64,000 nt of DNA from Limosilactobacillus pontis (GTDB lineage: Bacteria > Bacillota > Bacilli > Lactobacillales > Lactobacillaceae), in contig NZ_PNFV01000003.1 in NCBI RefSeq assembly GCF_002940945.1, positions 159,266 through 223,265 on the forward strand, written 5' to 3'. A model generated the notes under the pieces. The model saw nothing but the letters and a program-made list of their open reading frames with translations. It was not told where the DNA came from and did no database searches. This document shows positions 25,167-35,583 of the stretch, piece after piece (the stretch's first letter is position 1; every line of letters begins with the position of its first letter). A program made the position numbers and the translations under genes.

Positions 25167-25916
25167 CTATTCTAATGGATGACGAGAATTAAAGCCTTGG
25201 TAGATCAGCAGGCTGGCCGCCACACTGGCGTTAAGGCTCTGCACGTGACCGATCATTGGAATCGTCAGCATCTCATCACATGTCTTTTTAAGGAGGGTGG
25301 AGATTCCCTTACCCTCATTACCAATCACCAGGGCCACCGCTCCGTGAGCATCCCAGGTCCGGTAGTCCTTCCCCTGCATGTCAGTACCAAAAAGCCAGAC
25401 ACCACGTTCTTGGAGTTCCTTGGCAGTCTGGACCAGATTAGTGACCCGGGCTACCGGAACGTGCTCGATAGCGCCAGTCGAGGTCTTAGCCACCACAGAG
25501 GTCAATCCGACCGCCCGCCGTCGCGGAATGATGATCCCGTGAACACCGGCCGCATCTGCCGTCCGGATGATCGAACCCAGATTATGCGGGTCCTCTAGCT
25601 CGTCGAGGATCAAGAAAAATGGGTCCTCTTCGTGCTTGGCCGCATTGGCAAAGAGGTCATCGATCGTGGCGTACTGATAGGCAGCCACCGCCAGGGCAAC
25701 TCCCTGGTGATTCTGGTGGTTGGTCATCGTGTCCAGCTTAGTCTTAGGCACGTTAGAGATAACCAGCCGCTGCTGCTTAGCCAGCTTAATAATCTGAGCA
25801 ATTGCATCAGCCTTCAGTCCCGACTGGATAAAAACCTTATTGATCTCCTGGTCCGACTTGAGGGCCATGATCGCCGGATGCCGGCCGATAATAAAATCAG
25901 TGTTTTCAGTCTTCAT
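25167..25916 (-). CDS. rlmB: 23S rRNA 2'-O-methyltransferase RlmB (TrmH/SpoU family)
   Basis: Methylates a conserved guanosine of 23S rRNA. The 249 residues have the N-terminal substrate-binding domain ([13 protein letters not shown]) and the SPOUT domain with its three motifs: [31 protein letters not shown] and [17 protein letters not shown]. Its first codons overlap the mrnC end by 11 nt, so the two are translationally coupled. Confidence 0.95.
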   Translation of the reverse strand: MKTENTDFIIGRHPAIMALKSDQEINKVFIQSGLKADAIAQIIKLAKQQRLVISNVPKTKLDTMTNHQNHQGVALAVAAYQYATIDDLFANAAKHEEDPFFLILDELEDPHNLGSIIRTADAAGVHGIIIPRRRAVGLTSVVAKTSTGAIEHVPVARVTNLVQTAKELQERGVWLFGTDMQGKDYRTWDAHGAVALVIGNEGKGISTLLKKTCDEMLTIPMIGHVQSLNASVAASLLIYQGFNSRHPLE

Positions 25917-26319
25917 GTTTTGTCCGCCCCGCTTCCACTTGTTTGATGCACCATTCGGCCAGTTCGCTCAACCGCTTTGCTTGCCCCGAAAGCTGGAGAT
26001 ACCCCATCAGAGCTTCAAATCCAGTCGAAATCCGGTAGGTCAGGACCGCGGTATGCTTAGCGTGGGTATGGCTATTAGCGTTACGGCCGCGCTTGAAGTA
26101 GGCCCATTCCTCCTCGGTTAAAAGGTCGTCTTGCTTCATCAGGTCAATCAGTGCTGCCTGGGCCTTGGCCGAGACATAGTGGGTGGCAATGTGCTGAAGC
26201 TTGGTGGGCTTGCTCAGCCCAGTACTCAGCAGGTGCTGGCGGATGAACACTTCGTAGACGGCATCACCGAGGTAGGCCAGGGCAATCCCGTTCAGTTGTC
26301 GATAATCTGCATTTTCCAT
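25906..26319 (-). CDS. mrnC: Mini-ribonuclease III
   Basis: Matures 23S rRNA ends in Firmicutes. The 137 residues form a lone RNase III catalytic domain: the [18 protein letters not shown] signature has the catalytic Asp/Glu, and there is no double-stranded RNA-binding domain. Lies 12 nt after cysS and overlaps rlmB, the conserved cysS-mrnC-rlmB order. yacP, which follows rlmB in Bacillus, is absent. Confidence 0.95.
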   Translation of the reverse strand: MENADYRQLNGIALAYLGDAVYEVFIRQHLLSTGLSKPTKLQHIATHYVSAKAQAALIDLMKQDDLLTEEEWAYFKRGRNANSHTHAKHTAVLTYRISTGFEALMGYLQLSGQAKRLSELAEWCIKQVEAGRTKHED

Positions 26320-26331
26320 TGTTGTTCTAAT

Positions 26332-27744
26332 TTACTCCTTCTTGTAGCGGGTTCCCTGGGGGGTATCCTCGAGAATGATCCCCTGCTTCTTCAGGTCATC
26401 CCGGATCTGGTCGCTGCGGGCAAAGTCCTTGTTCTTGCGGGCTTCATTACGTTCTTCAATCAGCTTTTTGATCTGTTCATCGTCAATCTGGTTGTCAGCA
26501 GCGGTCAGCTTAACCCCAAAGATACTCATCAAGGTTGCCAGGGTCGACTTCAGATTGGCCAGCGCCCCGGCGTGGACCTGCTCCTGTTGGGCATAGATAT
26601 TGGCATACTTGACCAGCTCGTAGACCACGGCAATCCCGTTCTGGACGTTGATATCATCATCCATTGCGTCGGTAAAACGTTGCTTAAACGTTGCTAACTG
26701 AGTGTTAACAGCATCATCCTCGCCAGACTGAGCATCCTGTTCCCGATAGGTCAGGTTGTCATAGGCCGTCTGGATATGGTCCAAATTGTTCTTGGCATCG
26801 GTCAAGTTATCCTCACTATACTGGATTGGCCGCCGGTACTGGGTTGTCGCCATGAAGAAACGCAGCACCTGCGGATCAACCGTCTTGATGATGTCGTGGA
26901 CGGTAATGAAGTTGTGCAGGGACTTGCTCATCTTCTCGTTATCCTTGCCGATGGTGACGAAACCGTTGTGCATCCAGTAGCGAACAAACTGCTGGCCATT
27001 TTCAGCCTCACTCTGGGCAATCTCGTTCTCGTGGTGTGGAAACTCCAGATCTTGGCCCCCGGCATGGATGTCAATCGTCTTGCCAAGATACTTGGTCGAC
27101 ATCACAGAACATTCGATATGCCAACCAGGCCGGCCTTGTCCCCACGGGGAGTCCCAACTGATTTCACCGGGCTTAGCAGCCTTCCAGAGGGCAAAGTCCA
27201 TCGGGTCTTCCTTTTTATCAACCTCGTCAACGCTAACGTGCTCACTAGCCCCAACCTCAAGGTCATCGATCGACTGACCGGACAACTGACCATAATGCTT
27301 GAACTTGCGGGCCCGGTAATAGACATCGCCATCTTTTTCATAAGCGTAACCCTTATCGACTAGGCCACTGATGAACTTGATGATGTCGGGGATATTTTCA
27401 GTGGCCCGTGGGTGTAAGGTAGCTGGTTCAATGTTGATTGCTGCCGTATCTTCCATGAAGGCGTTGATGTACTTCTCCGCCAACTGGGGAACGGTAATCC
27501 CCTGCTCATGGGCGGCCTTGATCATCTTATCGTCAACGTCGGTGAAGTTAGAGACGTAATTGACCTGGTAGCCTTTGAATTCAAGATAGCGCCGCACCGT
27601 GTCGAAGGCGATCGCCGAGCGAGCATTGCCGATGTGAATGTAGTTATAAACCGTCGGGCCACAGACATACATGTTAACAACGCCTGGATGTAGTGGCTTA
27701 AACTCTTCTTTTTTCCTTGTCAGCGTATTGTAAATTGTTAGCAT
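26332..27744 (-). CDS. cysS: Cysteinyl-tRNA synthetase
   Basis: Class I synthetase charging tRNA-Cys. The 470 residues contain the zinc ligand region [18 protein letters not shown], with the HIGH motif as [14 protein letters not shown] and [10 protein letters not shown], the KMSKS loop, and the C-terminal anticodon-binding domain. No T-box is visible upstream. It leads the cysS-mrnC-rlmB operon. gltX and cysE, often located upstream in Firmicutes, are absent at this site. Confidence 0.97.
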   Translation of the reverse strand: MLTIYNTLTRKKEEFKPLHPGVVNMYVCGPTVYNYIHIGNARSAIAFDTVRRYLEFKGYQVNYVSNFTDVDDKMIKAAHEQGITVPQLAEKYINAFMEDTAAINIEPATLHPRATENIPDIIKFISGLVDKGYAYEKDGDVYYRARKFKHYGQLSGQSIDDLEVGASEHVSVDEVDKKEDPMDFALWKAAKPGEISWDSPWGQGRPGWHIECSVMSTKYLGKTIDIHAGGQDLEFPHHENEIAQSEAENGQQFVRYWMHNGFVTIGKDNEKMSKSLHNFITVHDIIKTVDPQVLRFFMATTQYRRPIQYSEDNLTDAKNNLDHIQTAYDNLTYREQDAQSGEDDAVNTQLATFKQRFTDAMDDDINVQNGIAVVYELVKYANIYAQQEQVHAGALANLKSTLATLMSIFGVKLTAADNQIDDEQIKKLIEERNEARKNKDFARSDQIRDDLKKQGIILEDTPQGTRYKKE

Positions 27745-27870
27745 CTGATCCGCTCCCTCATCGATTAATTTACTTATAAATTACTTCCTTAATCTTACCA
27801 CAAACCATTCTGATCCGCGCCCAGTTGAAGATTTCACCACTTGAAAATTTATTTAAGACTTTGGTCATAA

Positions 27871-27898
27871 TTTCTTCACATTCTACTGATAGTATAAT
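27871..27898 (+). promoter_or_regulatory. Promoter of the CU-rich small RNA
   Basis: A perfect -10 TATAAT at 27893-27898 with a weak -35 (TTTCTT at 27871-27876, 16 bp spacing). Confidence 0.55.
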
Positions 27899-27903
27899 AG
27901 ACG

Positions 27904-28059
27904 TAGTAAAGGAAGAGCTTTACTACATCAATGAAACCTATTATTTTTCAATTACTCCTCCCAATAGTAACCGAAAAAATAATTATTACGAAATCTCCCC
28001 CAAGTTTTCGTAATACTCCCTATTATCGAGGGCGGCCAATCCCAGGCCGCTCTTTTTTT
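27904..28059 (+). ncRNA. Candidate CU-rich small regulatory RNA
   Basis: A stand-alone unit with a TATAAT box, a 5' hairpin (GTAGTAAAG/CTTTACTAC, loop gaagag, 27903-27926), a second 9 bp hairpin (ATTACGAAA/TTTCGTAAT, 27985-28014) exposing the loop tctcccccaagt, and a Rho-independent terminator (GCGGCC/GGCCGC then seven T, 28032-28059). Three C-rich single-stranded segments (CTCCTCCC, TCTCCCCC, ACTCCC) are complementary to Shine-Dalgarno sequences, as in RsaE- and LhrC-type sRNAs. The in-frame ATG inside has no ribosome binding site, so I treat it as non-coding. Confidence 0.65.
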
Positions 28060-28069
28060 AGTCAAATTC

Positions 28070-28102
28070 AAAAAGGAGGCCGCGACAGGCGGTCTCCTTT
28101 TT
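28070..28102 (-). terminator. Terminator after yacL
   Basis: Minus-strand AAAAAGGAG-aCCGC-ctgtc-GCGG-CCTCCTTTTT hairpin ending in five T, overlapping nothing coding. Confidence 0.85.
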
Positions 28103-28104
28103 AA

Positions 28105-29256
28105 TTACTTCTTCTTATTCTTTGACGGCTTATCCGAGCCTTTATCCTGTTCATCATCCTTATGTTCGTCAATTCCACGCTGAGAATGAAGCGGACGAGC
28201 AAAGATCATTCGACCGGCATCAGTCTGCAAAGCGCTGGTAACCTCTACTTCAATTGGCTTGTTCATGAAGTAGCGGCCATCCTCAACCACGACCATCGTA
28301 CCGTCGTCTAGGTAGGCAACACCCTGCTGACGTTCGGTCCCCTTCTTGACAACCACAACGTTAAGGGTCTCACCGGGGATTACCCGGGGACGCAGCGACT
28401 TAGCCAGATTATTGATGTTCAAAACGTCAACATTTTGAAACTGGATAACCTTGTTAAGATTGTAGTCGTTGGTAACGATCGCGCCGTTGACCTTCTTGGC
28501 CAAGGCAATCAGCTTGCTGTCAACTTCAGGAATGTCCTCGAAATCGCCATCATACATCTCGATGGGCACGATCTTCTCACTACGCAATTTATTTAGGATA
28601 TCCAGACCGCGCCGACCACGGACCCGCTTGATGCTCTCTCCGGCATCCGCAATGTACTGCAGCTCATAAAGGACAAAGTTGGGTACTAAGAGGGTTCCCT
28701 CCAGGAATCCAGTCTTAACCAGGTCATAGATCCGACCATCAATCAGGATATTGGTGTCTAAGATCTTGTAGTGGTGATAGTTGGCATCGTGTCGATCCAG
28801 CACCTCACCTTTATCATCATGTTGGTTCCGCCGGTTCAAAAGCTTCTTCCACTCGTCAAGCCGGGTCGTCCCCAACCGAAAGCCCAGGTAGCTGAACAGT
28901 AGCATCAAGAGAATCGGCAGGACATTATTGACGATCGGGATATTGGTCTGCCACAACGGAATTGAAATCAATACCGCCAGAATCAACCCAAGGATTGTCA
29001 ACAAGGCACCAAAGATTAGATAGAGTGGGTTCTTCCTTGTCAATTCCCGCTCAATTTGGGTAAGCAGTCGCATTGTTGGTTTGGCCAATAGCAGTCCTAG
29101 TAGCCAGAAAATAAGTGCACCAATAACAATATCTAAGAATACCAACAATGGGAGTGCAATGTGCAGGTTGATCACGTCCCATAATAGGGGCAGGTAGTAA
29201 AAGCCCACCATCGCCCCAACGAGGACGTAGATTGCAACCACAATCCGTTTCCGCAT
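28105..29256 (-). CDS. yacL: PIN and TRAM domain membrane protein (YacL family)
   Basis: A 383-residue protein with about four N-terminal membrane helices (within residues 1-130), a PIN nuclease-like domain beginning LDTNILIDGRIYDL near residue 168, and a C-terminal TRAM domain (GETLNVVVVKKGTERQQG). The tail is Lys/Asp-rich. The Asp residues of the PIN active site are present. Function is not established; the gene is conserved downstream of radA. It starts about 27 nt after radA. Confidence 0.9.
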   Translation of the reverse strand: MRKRIVVAIYVLVGAMVGFYYLPLLWDVINLHIALPLLVFLDIVIGALIFWLLGLLLAKPTMRLLTQIERELTRKNPLYLIFGALLTILGLILAVLISIPLWQTNIPIVNNVLPILLMLLFSYLGFRLGTTRLDEWKKLLNRRNQHDDKGEVLDRHDANYHHYKILDTNILIDGRIYDLVKTGFLEGTLLVPNFVLYELQYIADAGESIKRVRGRRGLDILNKLRSEKIVPIEMYDGDFEDIPEVDSKLIALAKKVNGAIVTNDYNLNKVIQFQNVDVLNINNLAKSLRPRVIPGETLNVVVVKKGTERQQGVAYLDDGTMVVVEDGRYFMNKPIEVEVTSALQTDAGRMIFARPLHSQRGIDEHKDDEQDKGSDKPSKNKKK

Positions 29257-29283
29257 TATAATAAAACCTCCTTCATTAAAATT

Positions 29284-30660
29284 CTAGGCCAGTGCCAGAC
29301 GCAACGCTTCACGCAGGGTAGTCACCCCGATGACTTCAATTCCACTCGGCGGGGTCCAGCCCTTCATATTGTTCTTTGGTACGAAGATTCGCTCAAAGCC
29401 CAGTTTTTGGGCCTCAGCCACCCGCTGCTCAATTCGGTTGACCCGGCGAATCTCACCGGTCAGCCCAACCTCCCCAACGAATGCATCACTCGGTCGGGTT
29501 CCCTTGTCACGGTAGCTTGAGGCAATCGCCACCGCAATCGCCAAGTCGATTGCTGGTTCGTCCAGCTTGACTCCACCAGCCGCCTTCAGGTAGGCATCCT
29601 GGTTCTGTAACATCAGGTTGGCCCGCTTCTCCAGCACCGCCATAATTAATGATACCCGATTTCGGTTCAAACCGTTAGCGGTCCGCTGAGCATTTCCGTA
29701 GACCGTCGGCGTAACTAGGGCCTGGATCTCAACCAAAATTGGCCGAGTCCCTTCAAGAGAAACGACCACAGCTGATCCAGTGGCGTCACGGAGCCGTTCT
29801 TCCAAAAAGATTTCGGATGGATTCTTAACCTCGGTTAAACCGTTGGCGTGCATCTCAAAAATACCCAGTTCGTTGGTTGATCCAAACCGGTTTTTCACCG
29901 ATCGCAGGATCCGGTAAGTGTGGTGGAGGTCCCCCTCAAAGTAGAGAACAGTATCCACCATGTGTTCAAGAATCTTCGGCCCGGCTAGTGCCCCACCCTT
30001 GGTAACGTGACCAACCACAAAGATCGTGATGTTATTGCTCTTGGCAATTTGCATCAATTGAGCAGTCACTTCACGGATCTGGGAAACACTACCGATCGCT
30101 GAGCTGACATCGGTGGCCTGCATTGTCTGCACGGAGTCAATCACCACGAACTCCGGTTTAAGCTCACGAATTGTGTCGCGAATGCTGTCCATGTTGGTCT
30201 CCGGGTAAACGTAAAAATTGTCCCCAGCCACGTGGAGCCGTTCCGCCCGCATCTTAATCTGGGTGCCACTCTCCTCACCGGAAACATAGAGGACCCGGTG
30301 GTGTTCATCACTCAGCTGGCCCGATACTTGGAGGAGGAGGGTTGATTTCCCAATCCCAGGATCCCCACCTATCAGGATCAAAGACCCCGGTACAATCCCG
30401 CCGCCGAGGACCCGGTTGAGCTCGTTGAGGCGGGTCTTAACCCGGGGCGTTTCGTGACTGTTAATCTCGCTGATTTTCTGTGGCTTAGCGACCAGACCGG
30501 TCAAGGTAGTCGTCTTAGTCTTGGCTGTCGTTGCGCTACTACTCTGGACCTGCTCCTCAACAAAGGTATTCCACTCGCCGCAGTTCGGGCAGCGGCCCAA
30601 ATAGCGGGGTGAGTTGTAGCCGCAGTTTTGGCAAATATATTGTGTTCTTACTTTGGCCAT
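29284..30660 (-). CDS. radA: DNA repair protein RadA
   Basis: Helicase that promotes branch migration of recombination intermediates. The 458 residues have the N-terminal zinc finger (CQNCG...CPNCG, residues 10-29), a RecA-like ATPase with Walker [11 protein letters not shown], the KNRFGSTNE RadA signature, and a C-terminal Lon-protease-like domain ([18 protein letters not shown]). Lies 11 nt after dut, likely one transcript. Confidence 0.97.
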   Translation of the reverse strand: MAKVRTQYICQNCGYNSPRYLGRCPNCGEWNTFVEEQVQSSSATTAKTKTTTLTGLVAKPQKISEINSHETPRVKTRLNELNRVLGGGIVPGSLILIGGDPGIGKSTLLLQVSGQLSDEHHRVLYVSGEESGTQIKMRAERLHVAGDNFYVYPETNMDSIRDTIRELKPEFVVIDSVQTMQATDVSSAIGSVSQIREVTAQLMQIAKSNNITIFVVGHVTKGGALAGPKILEHMVDTVLYFEGDLHHTYRILRSVKNRFGSTNELGIFEMHANGLTEVKNPSEIFLEERLRDATGSAVVVSLEGTRPILVEIQALVTPTVYGNAQRTANGLNRNRVSLIMAVLEKRANLMLQNQDAYLKAAGGVKLDEPAIDLAIAVAIASSYRDKGTRPSDAFVGEVGLTGEIRRVNRIEQRVAEAQKLGFERIFVPKNNMKGWTPPSGIEVIGVTTLREALRLALA

Positions 30661-30671
30661 ATTAACGCTCC

Positions 30672-31208
30672 TTACTTTTGCGTTGAACCGAATCCCCCGG
30701 TCCGCTGGGTGGTCGGTGTCTCCTCATCGTCGGCAAGCAGGTAGGGAATAAAGATTCCCTGTCCAATTCGCTCGCCCTTCTTGATATGATAGTCACGCAG
30801 GCCGTAATTAATCAGTTGGAAGAAGATCTCCCCTTCGTTGCTGTCATTATTATAGTAATCAGCATCAACAATCCCGACCCCATTGGGCAAGACCAGCCGG
30901 CGCTTCAGTGGACCACTCGACCGGTCAGCCAGGAGGAGGAACTCGTTAGGCTGCATGTAGGCCTTGATACCCGTTGGCACTAGGTAAGGTTTCAGTGGGG
31001 CATCAGCCGCAGTGAAGTCGGCGTCCGTCAGCTTCTTGTGCTGGTGAATTGTCCAAAGCGCCTTAATGAAGTTTCCTTTCCAGATCGACGGTAGGGTGAA
31101 GTCCGTTGCTGCCGCAAAGTCATACCCAGCCGCATTGGCCGTCTGCCGTCGGGGCAGGGTGATACCATCCTTGACCTTGCCTGAGACCACTTTGAATCCG
31201 CGTTTCAT
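30672..31208 (-). CDS. dut: dUTP diphosphatase
   Basis: Hydrolyses dUTP to dUMP, limiting uracil in DNA and supplying thymidylate synthesis. The 178 residues show dUTPase motifs: AGYDFAAA, the ADRSSGP motif, [14 protein letters not shown] and the C-terminal P-loop-like RTGGFGST. It is longer than the usual 145-150 residues because of an insertion between motifs 1 and 2 (about residues 40-75), a form common in lactobacilli. Confidence 0.92.
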   Translation of the reverse strand: MKRGFKVVSGKVKDGITLPRRQTANAAGYDFAAATDFTLPSIWKGNFIKALWTIHQHKKLTDADFTAADAPLKPYLVPTGIKAYMQPNEFLLLADRSSGPLKRRLVLPNGVGIVDADYYNNDSNEGEIFFQLINYGLRDYHIKKGERIGQGIFIPYLLADDEETPTTQRTGGFGSTQK

Positions 31209-31321
31209 TTAGCTCACCTCATCGATTTAAATCACTATTTTAATATTATAGGATAGAACGTTTGGGAATGGTATCGCTAAGGCTTGACTTTTCGGATTAC
31301 TTTACGGAAAATTGATAGTGA

Positions 31322-31633
31322 ATGGATGTGATCACTTTGCAATATCAAATCGAGGATCACCGGATCGTTGCTAGCGACACTCACCAGCCATTTATTGGTG
31401 AGATCAGCTTCCCGGCCGTGGCGGGTTACCCCGACCGGGTCGTTGTCGAACGAGTCTTCGTCCATCCCGACTACCGTGGTCAGGGGATTGCTGCCGTTCT
31501 TGTAAAACGTTTTATTAAGTACGCCAGTGACCAAGATTGGACCGTCAAGCTGATGTGTCCTTACGCAACCCAGCAGTTCAAGCTCCATCCGGAATACCAG
31601 CGTTTGTTATTACCAGAAGATCGTTTTTCATAG
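31322..31633 (+). CDS. GNAT-type N-acetyltransferase (YidJ-like)
   Basis: A 103-residue minimal GNAT domain with the acetyl-CoA binding motif [18 protein letters not shown] and the C-terminal [10 protein letters not shown] typical of the small YidJ/GTL3B-like group. Substrate unknown. No good ribosome binding site precedes the ATG at 31322; a later TTG at about 31337 is possible. It starts 114 nt upstream of the divergent dut gene and is followed by rpiA 11 nt later. Confidence 0.85.
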   Translation: MDVITLQYQIEDHRIVASDTHQPFIGEISFPAVAGYPDRVVVERVFVHPDYRGQGIAAVLVKRFIKYASDQDWTVKLMCPYATQQFKLHPEYQRLLLPEDRFS

Positions 31634-31644
31634 GAGGAATGTTT

Positions 31645-32328
31645 ATGAATCAAGACGAATTAAAAGCCCAAACGGGTAAGGAATCAGTCAAGTACATCAA
31701 GTCCGGCATGATCGTCGGCCTCGGTACCGGATCAACCGTCCGCTACATGGTCGACGAACTCGGTAAGCAGGTTCAGGCCGGTAACCTGACCGACATCATC
31801 GGGGTCACGACCTCAAGCCGAACCACCAAGCAGGCCGAAAGCCTCGGCATCACCATCAAGAACCTCGATGACGTCGACCACATTGACCTGACTATTGACG
31901 GTGCCGACGAGATCAGCGATGACTTCCAGGGAATCAAGGGTGGCGGTGGCGCCCTCCTCTGGGAAAAGATTGTCGCCAACGCCTCCAACAAGGTGATGTG
32001 GATCGTCGACCAGAGCAAGCTGGTCCACAAGCTGGGCAAGTTCCCGCTCCCCGTCGAAGTCATCCCATTTGGTAGCCAGCATGTCTTCGCCCGCCTAGAA
32101 AAGAAGGGCTACAAGCCGAGTTGGCGGATGGATGGCGACAAGAAATTCCGCACCGATGAAAACAACTATATCATTGACCTCCACCTCGGCGAGATCAACC
32201 ATCCGGCCGCACTGGCGGATGAACTAATCCACATGGTTGGGGTCGTTGAGACCGGTCTCTTCCTTAACCGGGTCAATGACGTTATCGTTGGTACCGATGA
32301 TGGCCCCAAGGTTATGCACGCCCGTTAA
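31645..32328 (+). CDS. rpiA: Ribose-5-phosphate isomerase A
   Basis: Interconverts ribose-5-phosphate and ribulose-5-phosphate. The 227 residues carry [20 protein letters not shown] and the [11 protein letters not shown] motif with catalytic residues. ATG at 31645 follows TAGGAGGAATG; the nearer ATG at 31639 is inside this spacer. It shares the transcript of the GNAT gene upstream. Confidence 0.96.
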   Translation: MNQDELKAQTGKESVKYIKSGMIVGLGTGSTVRYMVDELGKQVQAGNLTDIIGVTTSSRTTKQAESLGITIKNLDDVDHIDLTIDGADEISDDFQGIKGGGGALLWEKIVANASNKVMWIVDQSKLVHKLGKFPLPVEVIPFGSQHVFARLEKKGYKPSWRMDGDKKFRTDENNYIIDLHLGEINHPAALADELIHMVGVVETGLFLNRVNDVIVGTDDGPKVMHAR

Positions 32329-32339
32329 TCAATAACTGC

Positions 32340-32385
32340 AAAAAGATCGAGCAACCTGCCAAAAGGCGGATCGCTCGATCTTTTT
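32340..32385 (+). terminator. Terminator after rpiA
   Basis: Hairpin AAAAAGATCGAGC / GCTCGATCTTTTT with an inner stem, ending in five T. Confidence 0.88.
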
Positions 32386-32579
32386 CTTATATCCACGATG
32401 ATATTTATGATAAAAGCGGCCCACACCTAATTACCCGTTGCTCGTTCCCGTCCCCAATTATTCCCCATGGTCGTCATACGTGCCAATTTCTTAATATCCC
32501 TATAACTAATGAGTGTCTGCCTTCCCCCAGTCCTGTAATTCTCCTATAATAGATATAAGAATAATGAGGAGGTCTTTCT

Positions 32580-33920
32580 ATGGCTTTTAAAATTAAAAAG
32601 GATGATATCAAGCGTTTCCGCAACGACTACGATAACCGGCACGACAGCCACGTCATTGAGAACGCGGTAACCAAGAACGGGGTGCGTAACGCCAGCTTCA
32701 ACTGGCACGCCATCAAGGATAACGATCCCCACTTCTCAATTGACTTGAAGACTGGGGACGTCGCCGACCAAAAGCAATCCGGCCGCTGCTGGATGTTTGC
32801 TGCCTTGAACACCATGCGGCACGAGATGCAGGAAAAGTTTAACCTACCCGACAACTTTGAACTCTCCCAATCTTACCAGTTCTTCTGGGATAAGTTTGAG
32901 AAGGCCAACTACTTCTACGAGAATGTCCTAAAGACCGCTCACAAACCTACGGATAGCCGTAAGGTCGCCTGGCTGATGGCTGAACCGCAAAATGACGGCG
33001 GTCAGTGGGACATGCTCTGTGCCCTGATCGAGAAATACGGGGTAATGCCGAAGTCCGCCATGCCGGAATCATTTAATTCCAACAATTCCCGAGGGATCGA
33101 TAGTGTCCTCAATAACAAGCTCCGCCACGACGCCGTAATCCTCCGCCGGATGGTCAACGAGGACCACGCTGATCAAGGTGAGCTAGATGCCAAACGGATG
33201 ACGATGCTGAATGAGGTCTACCGGATGCTGGCCTACGCTTTTGGAGAACCAAGCACCCACTTTGACTTTGAATACCGCACCAAAAAGGATAACAAGTTCC
33301 ACCGTGATACCAACCTGACTCCCCAGGAGTTCTTCAAGAAGTACGTCGGCTGGAACCTTGACGACTACGTTTCTATCATCCAGGCCCCAACTGCCGATAA
33401 GAAGTATCACCAGACCTACACGATCGATATGCTGGGTAACGTGGTCGGTGGTCGTCAGATCAAACACCTCAACCTGCCGATGGATGAGTTCAAAGAACTA
33501 GCCATCGAGCAGCTCAAGCATGGCGAAAGCGTCTGGTTCGGCTCTGACGTTGTCCAGTACTCCGAAACCAAGCTCGGGATCATGGCCCTCAATACCTACG
33601 ACTACAGTGCCCTCTTCGACATGGACTTAGATATGACCAAAGCCGAGGCCCTCGACTATGGTCAGAGCATGATGGACCACGCAATGGTTCTGACCGGTGT
33701 CGATATCGTCAATGGCAAGCCAACCAAGTGGAAGGTTGAAAATTCCTGGGGTAACAAGGTCGGCCACAAGGGCTACTTCGTAATGAGTGACGCCTGGATG
33801 AACAAGTACTGCTACCAGATCGTCATCAACAAGAAGTACCTCTCCGACAAGCTGAAGGCTGCTCAGGCCCAAGACCCAATCGTCCTGAAGCCATGGGATC
33901 CAATGGGTACCTTGGCCTAA
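32580..33920 (+). CDS. pepC: Aminopeptidase C (bleomycin hydrolase family, C1B)
   Basis: Cytosolic thiol aminopeptidase that trims peptides. The 446 residues have the catalytic triad: Cys in KQSGRCWMFAALN, His in DHAMVLTG and Asn in ENSWG. Length is typical for lactobacillar PepC. GAGGAGG precedes the ATG, and a TATAAT box lies at 32545-32550. Nothing coding is visible in 32386-32579. Confidence 0.97.
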   Translation: MAFKIKKDDIKRFRNDYDNRHDSHVIENAVTKNGVRNASFNWHAIKDNDPHFSIDLKTGDVADQKQSGRCWMFAALNTMRHEMQEKFNLPDNFELSQSYQFFWDKFEKANYFYENVLKTAHKPTDSRKVAWLMAEPQNDGGQWDMLCALIEKYGVMPKSAMPESFNSNNSRGIDSVLNNKLRHDAVILRRMVNEDHADQGELDAKRMTMLNEVYRMLAYAFGEPSTHFDFEYRTKKDNKFHRDTNLTPQEFFKKYVGWNLDDYVSIIQAPTADKKYHQTYTIDMLGNVVGGRQIKHLNLPMDEFKELAIEQLKHGESVWFGSDVVQYSETKLGIMALNTYDYSALFDMDLDMTKAEALDYGQSMMDHAMVLTGVDIVNGKPTKWKVENSWGNKVGHKGYFVMSDAWMNKYCYQIVINKKYLSDKLKAAQAQDPIVLKPWDPMGTLA

Positions 33921-33931
33921 GCTCATCAACA

Positions 33932-33968
33932 AAAAAAGATACCGGACTCAAAATCCGGTATCTTTTTT
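33932..33968 (+). terminator. Bidirectional terminator between pepC and the esterase
   Basis: Inverted repeat AAAAAAGATACCGGA / TCCGGTATCTTTTTT with a 7 nt loop; T-runs on both strands. It ends both convergent transcripts. Confidence 0.9.
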
Positions 33969-33969
33969 A

Positions 33970-34833
33970 TTACTTTACTTTCTTATCTAAATAGTCCAAA
34001 ACAATGTCATAGATCCGCTGACTCCAGAAGTCACGCTCATGATTGGCCCCCTTCACCCGGTAGGCCTCGACATCGTAACCATCTTTATCCAGTTTGTTGT
34101 ACATATCGACCATCTCGTGGTATGGCACCACCTGGTCGGCATCACCATGCATCAGCAGGAACGGCGGGTAATCCTGCCCAGGCTTAGCAACGTCCAATGG
34201 GCTCATCTCTGCCATCTTTGCCGGCCATTTAGCGGTATCCATGCCAAACAGGCAGAACTGGAGGAGCTTGTTGCCGGGTACCTTAGCAGAAGCCTTAAAG
34301 GTATCAGCCACGTCCATCGGGGCAAAGCAGGAAACCACCGCATCGACCTTGTCTGATTCGTGGGCATAAAGGTGGCTCTTGTAACGTGGATCGTCCCCGG
34401 TCAGGCCGACCAGCATGGCGGCATTGGCCCCAGATGAGGTCCCCCAGATGGCAACCCGGTGGGGATCAATCGCATACTTAGCAGCCTTATACCGAAGAAA
34501 ACGAATTGCCGTCTTGACATCCTTTAAGAAGGCCGGGAAGGCAAAACCATCAATGGCGCTACGGTGTTGGACCGTGGCAACCACATAGCCATGCTTAACG
34601 AATTGAACCAATTGTGGAATCTCTTCACCCATTCGGCCCGTCCGCCAGGAACTCCCCTGAACAAAGACGATCAGCGGTCGGGGAGCGGGGTGATACTGCT
34701 TCGGGTAGCGTTGGGTCCACGGTGCCAAGATCTGCATCTTGAGCGGACGCCCCGCCACGGCAGCATAGGTGATATTTTCAATCAGGCGTACCTGACCGGT
34801 CAGTTCGGGGTTGTTATGCAACTCATGAATCAT
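33970..34833 (-). CDS. Alpha/beta hydrolase (carboxylesterase-like)
   Basis: A 287-residue serine hydrolase. The nucleophile elbow is GTSSGAN (Ser near residue 135), the acidic residue is probably in HGDADQVVPYHE, and the His in GANHERDFW. FVQGSSWRTG replaces the usual HGG oxyanion motif. Probably acts on esters such as feruloyl or acetyl groups, but the substrate is unknown. Its ATG abuts the gpmA stop, so it is translationally coupled to it. Confidence 0.85.
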   Translation of the reverse strand: MIHELHNNPELTGQVRLIENITYAAVAGRPLKMQILAPWTQRYPKQYHPAPRPLIVFVQGSSWRTGRMGEEIPQLVQFVKHGYVVATVQHRSAIDGFAFPAFLKDVKTAIRFLRYKAAKYAIDPHRVAIWGTSSGANAAMLVGLTGDDPRYKSHLYAHESDKVDAVVSCFAPMDVADTFKASAKVPGNKLLQFCLFGMDTAKWPAKMAEMSPLDVAKPGQDYPPFLLMHGDADQVVPYHEMVDMYNKLDKDGYDVEAYRVKGANHERDFWSQRIYDIVLDYLDKKVK

Positions 34834-35520
34834 TTATTTTTCACCATCCATTGTAATAAAGGTCTTCTTGACGATGTTCAGCCGGTCATCAAAACGATAC
34901 CAAATCGGCTTGCCGTTAGGTACTTCAACTTGGTCAATCTCGTCATCAGGGATCTGATCGAGGTACTTGATCAAGGCCCGCAGTGAGCTGCCGTGGGCCA
35001 CGATTAGCTGATTCTTGCCATCCAACAGTCGTGGAGCAATCTGGTCCTGCCAGTACGGCAACAAACGCTGCTGGGTCATCGCCAGACTCTCGCTCAGCGG
35101 TATCTTGACCCCCAATCGATCATAGCGGCGTTCGTGCTGGCGGTGTTCCAACTTTGGTGGCAGGTCAGTAAATCCCCGCCGCCAGCGGTGGAGCTGGTCG
35201 GCACCAACCTCCTCTTTGACCTGGGCTTTATTCCGCCCACTCAGCGCGCCATAGTGCCGTTCGTTCAAGCGCCAGGTCTTATGGATCGGAATATAAAGCT
35301 GATCAATCACATCGAGAACGAGGTTGGTAGTCATAATTGCTCGCTCCATGTAGGAGGTGTGGGCATCGCTGAACTGGATGCCAATCTGCTTTAGTGCCCT
35401 GCCGACCGCAATTCCCTGCTGAATGCCCTCGGGAGTCAGTGGCACGTCCGTCCAGCCCGTAAAGATGTTATCCCGGTTAGCCTGACTTTGACCATGCCGA
35501 ACAATTACTAAATCTACCAT
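34834..35520 (-). CDS. gpmA: 2,3-bisphosphoglycerate-dependent phosphoglycerate mutase
   Basis: Interconverts 3- and 2-phosphoglycerate in glycolysis. The 228 residues begin with the histidine phosphatase motif VIVRHGQSQANRDNIFTG and include WRLNERHYGALSGRNKAQ and AHGSSLRALIKYL. This is a typical dPGM length. Lactobacilli often carry several such paralogues, so a non-glycolytic role is possible. It lies 0 nt before the esterase and about 60 nt after the AEC gene. Confidence 0.92.
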   Translation of the reverse strand: MVDLVIVRHGQSQANRDNIFTGWTDVPLTPEGIQQGIAVGRALKQIGIQFSDAHTSYMERAIMTTNLVLDVIDQLYIPIHKTWRLNERHYGALSGRNKAQVKEEVGADQLHRWRRGFTDLPPKLEHRQHERRYDRLGVKIPLSESLAMTQQRLLPYWQDQIAPRLLDGKNQLIVAHGSSLRALIKYLDQIPDDEIDQVEVPNGKPIWYRFDDRLNIVKKTFITMDGEK

Positions 35521-35583
35521 ACACTTTCACTCCTTTGCCAGTATTAATCATAGCGCAGTTGTGCACCTTTTAACAGTCTTGAA

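Noticed and set aside
27825..28013. 62-residue plus-strand ORF
   Set aside because: It spans the promoter and 5' half of the candidate sRNA, has no ribosome binding site and has AT-driven low-complexity composition.
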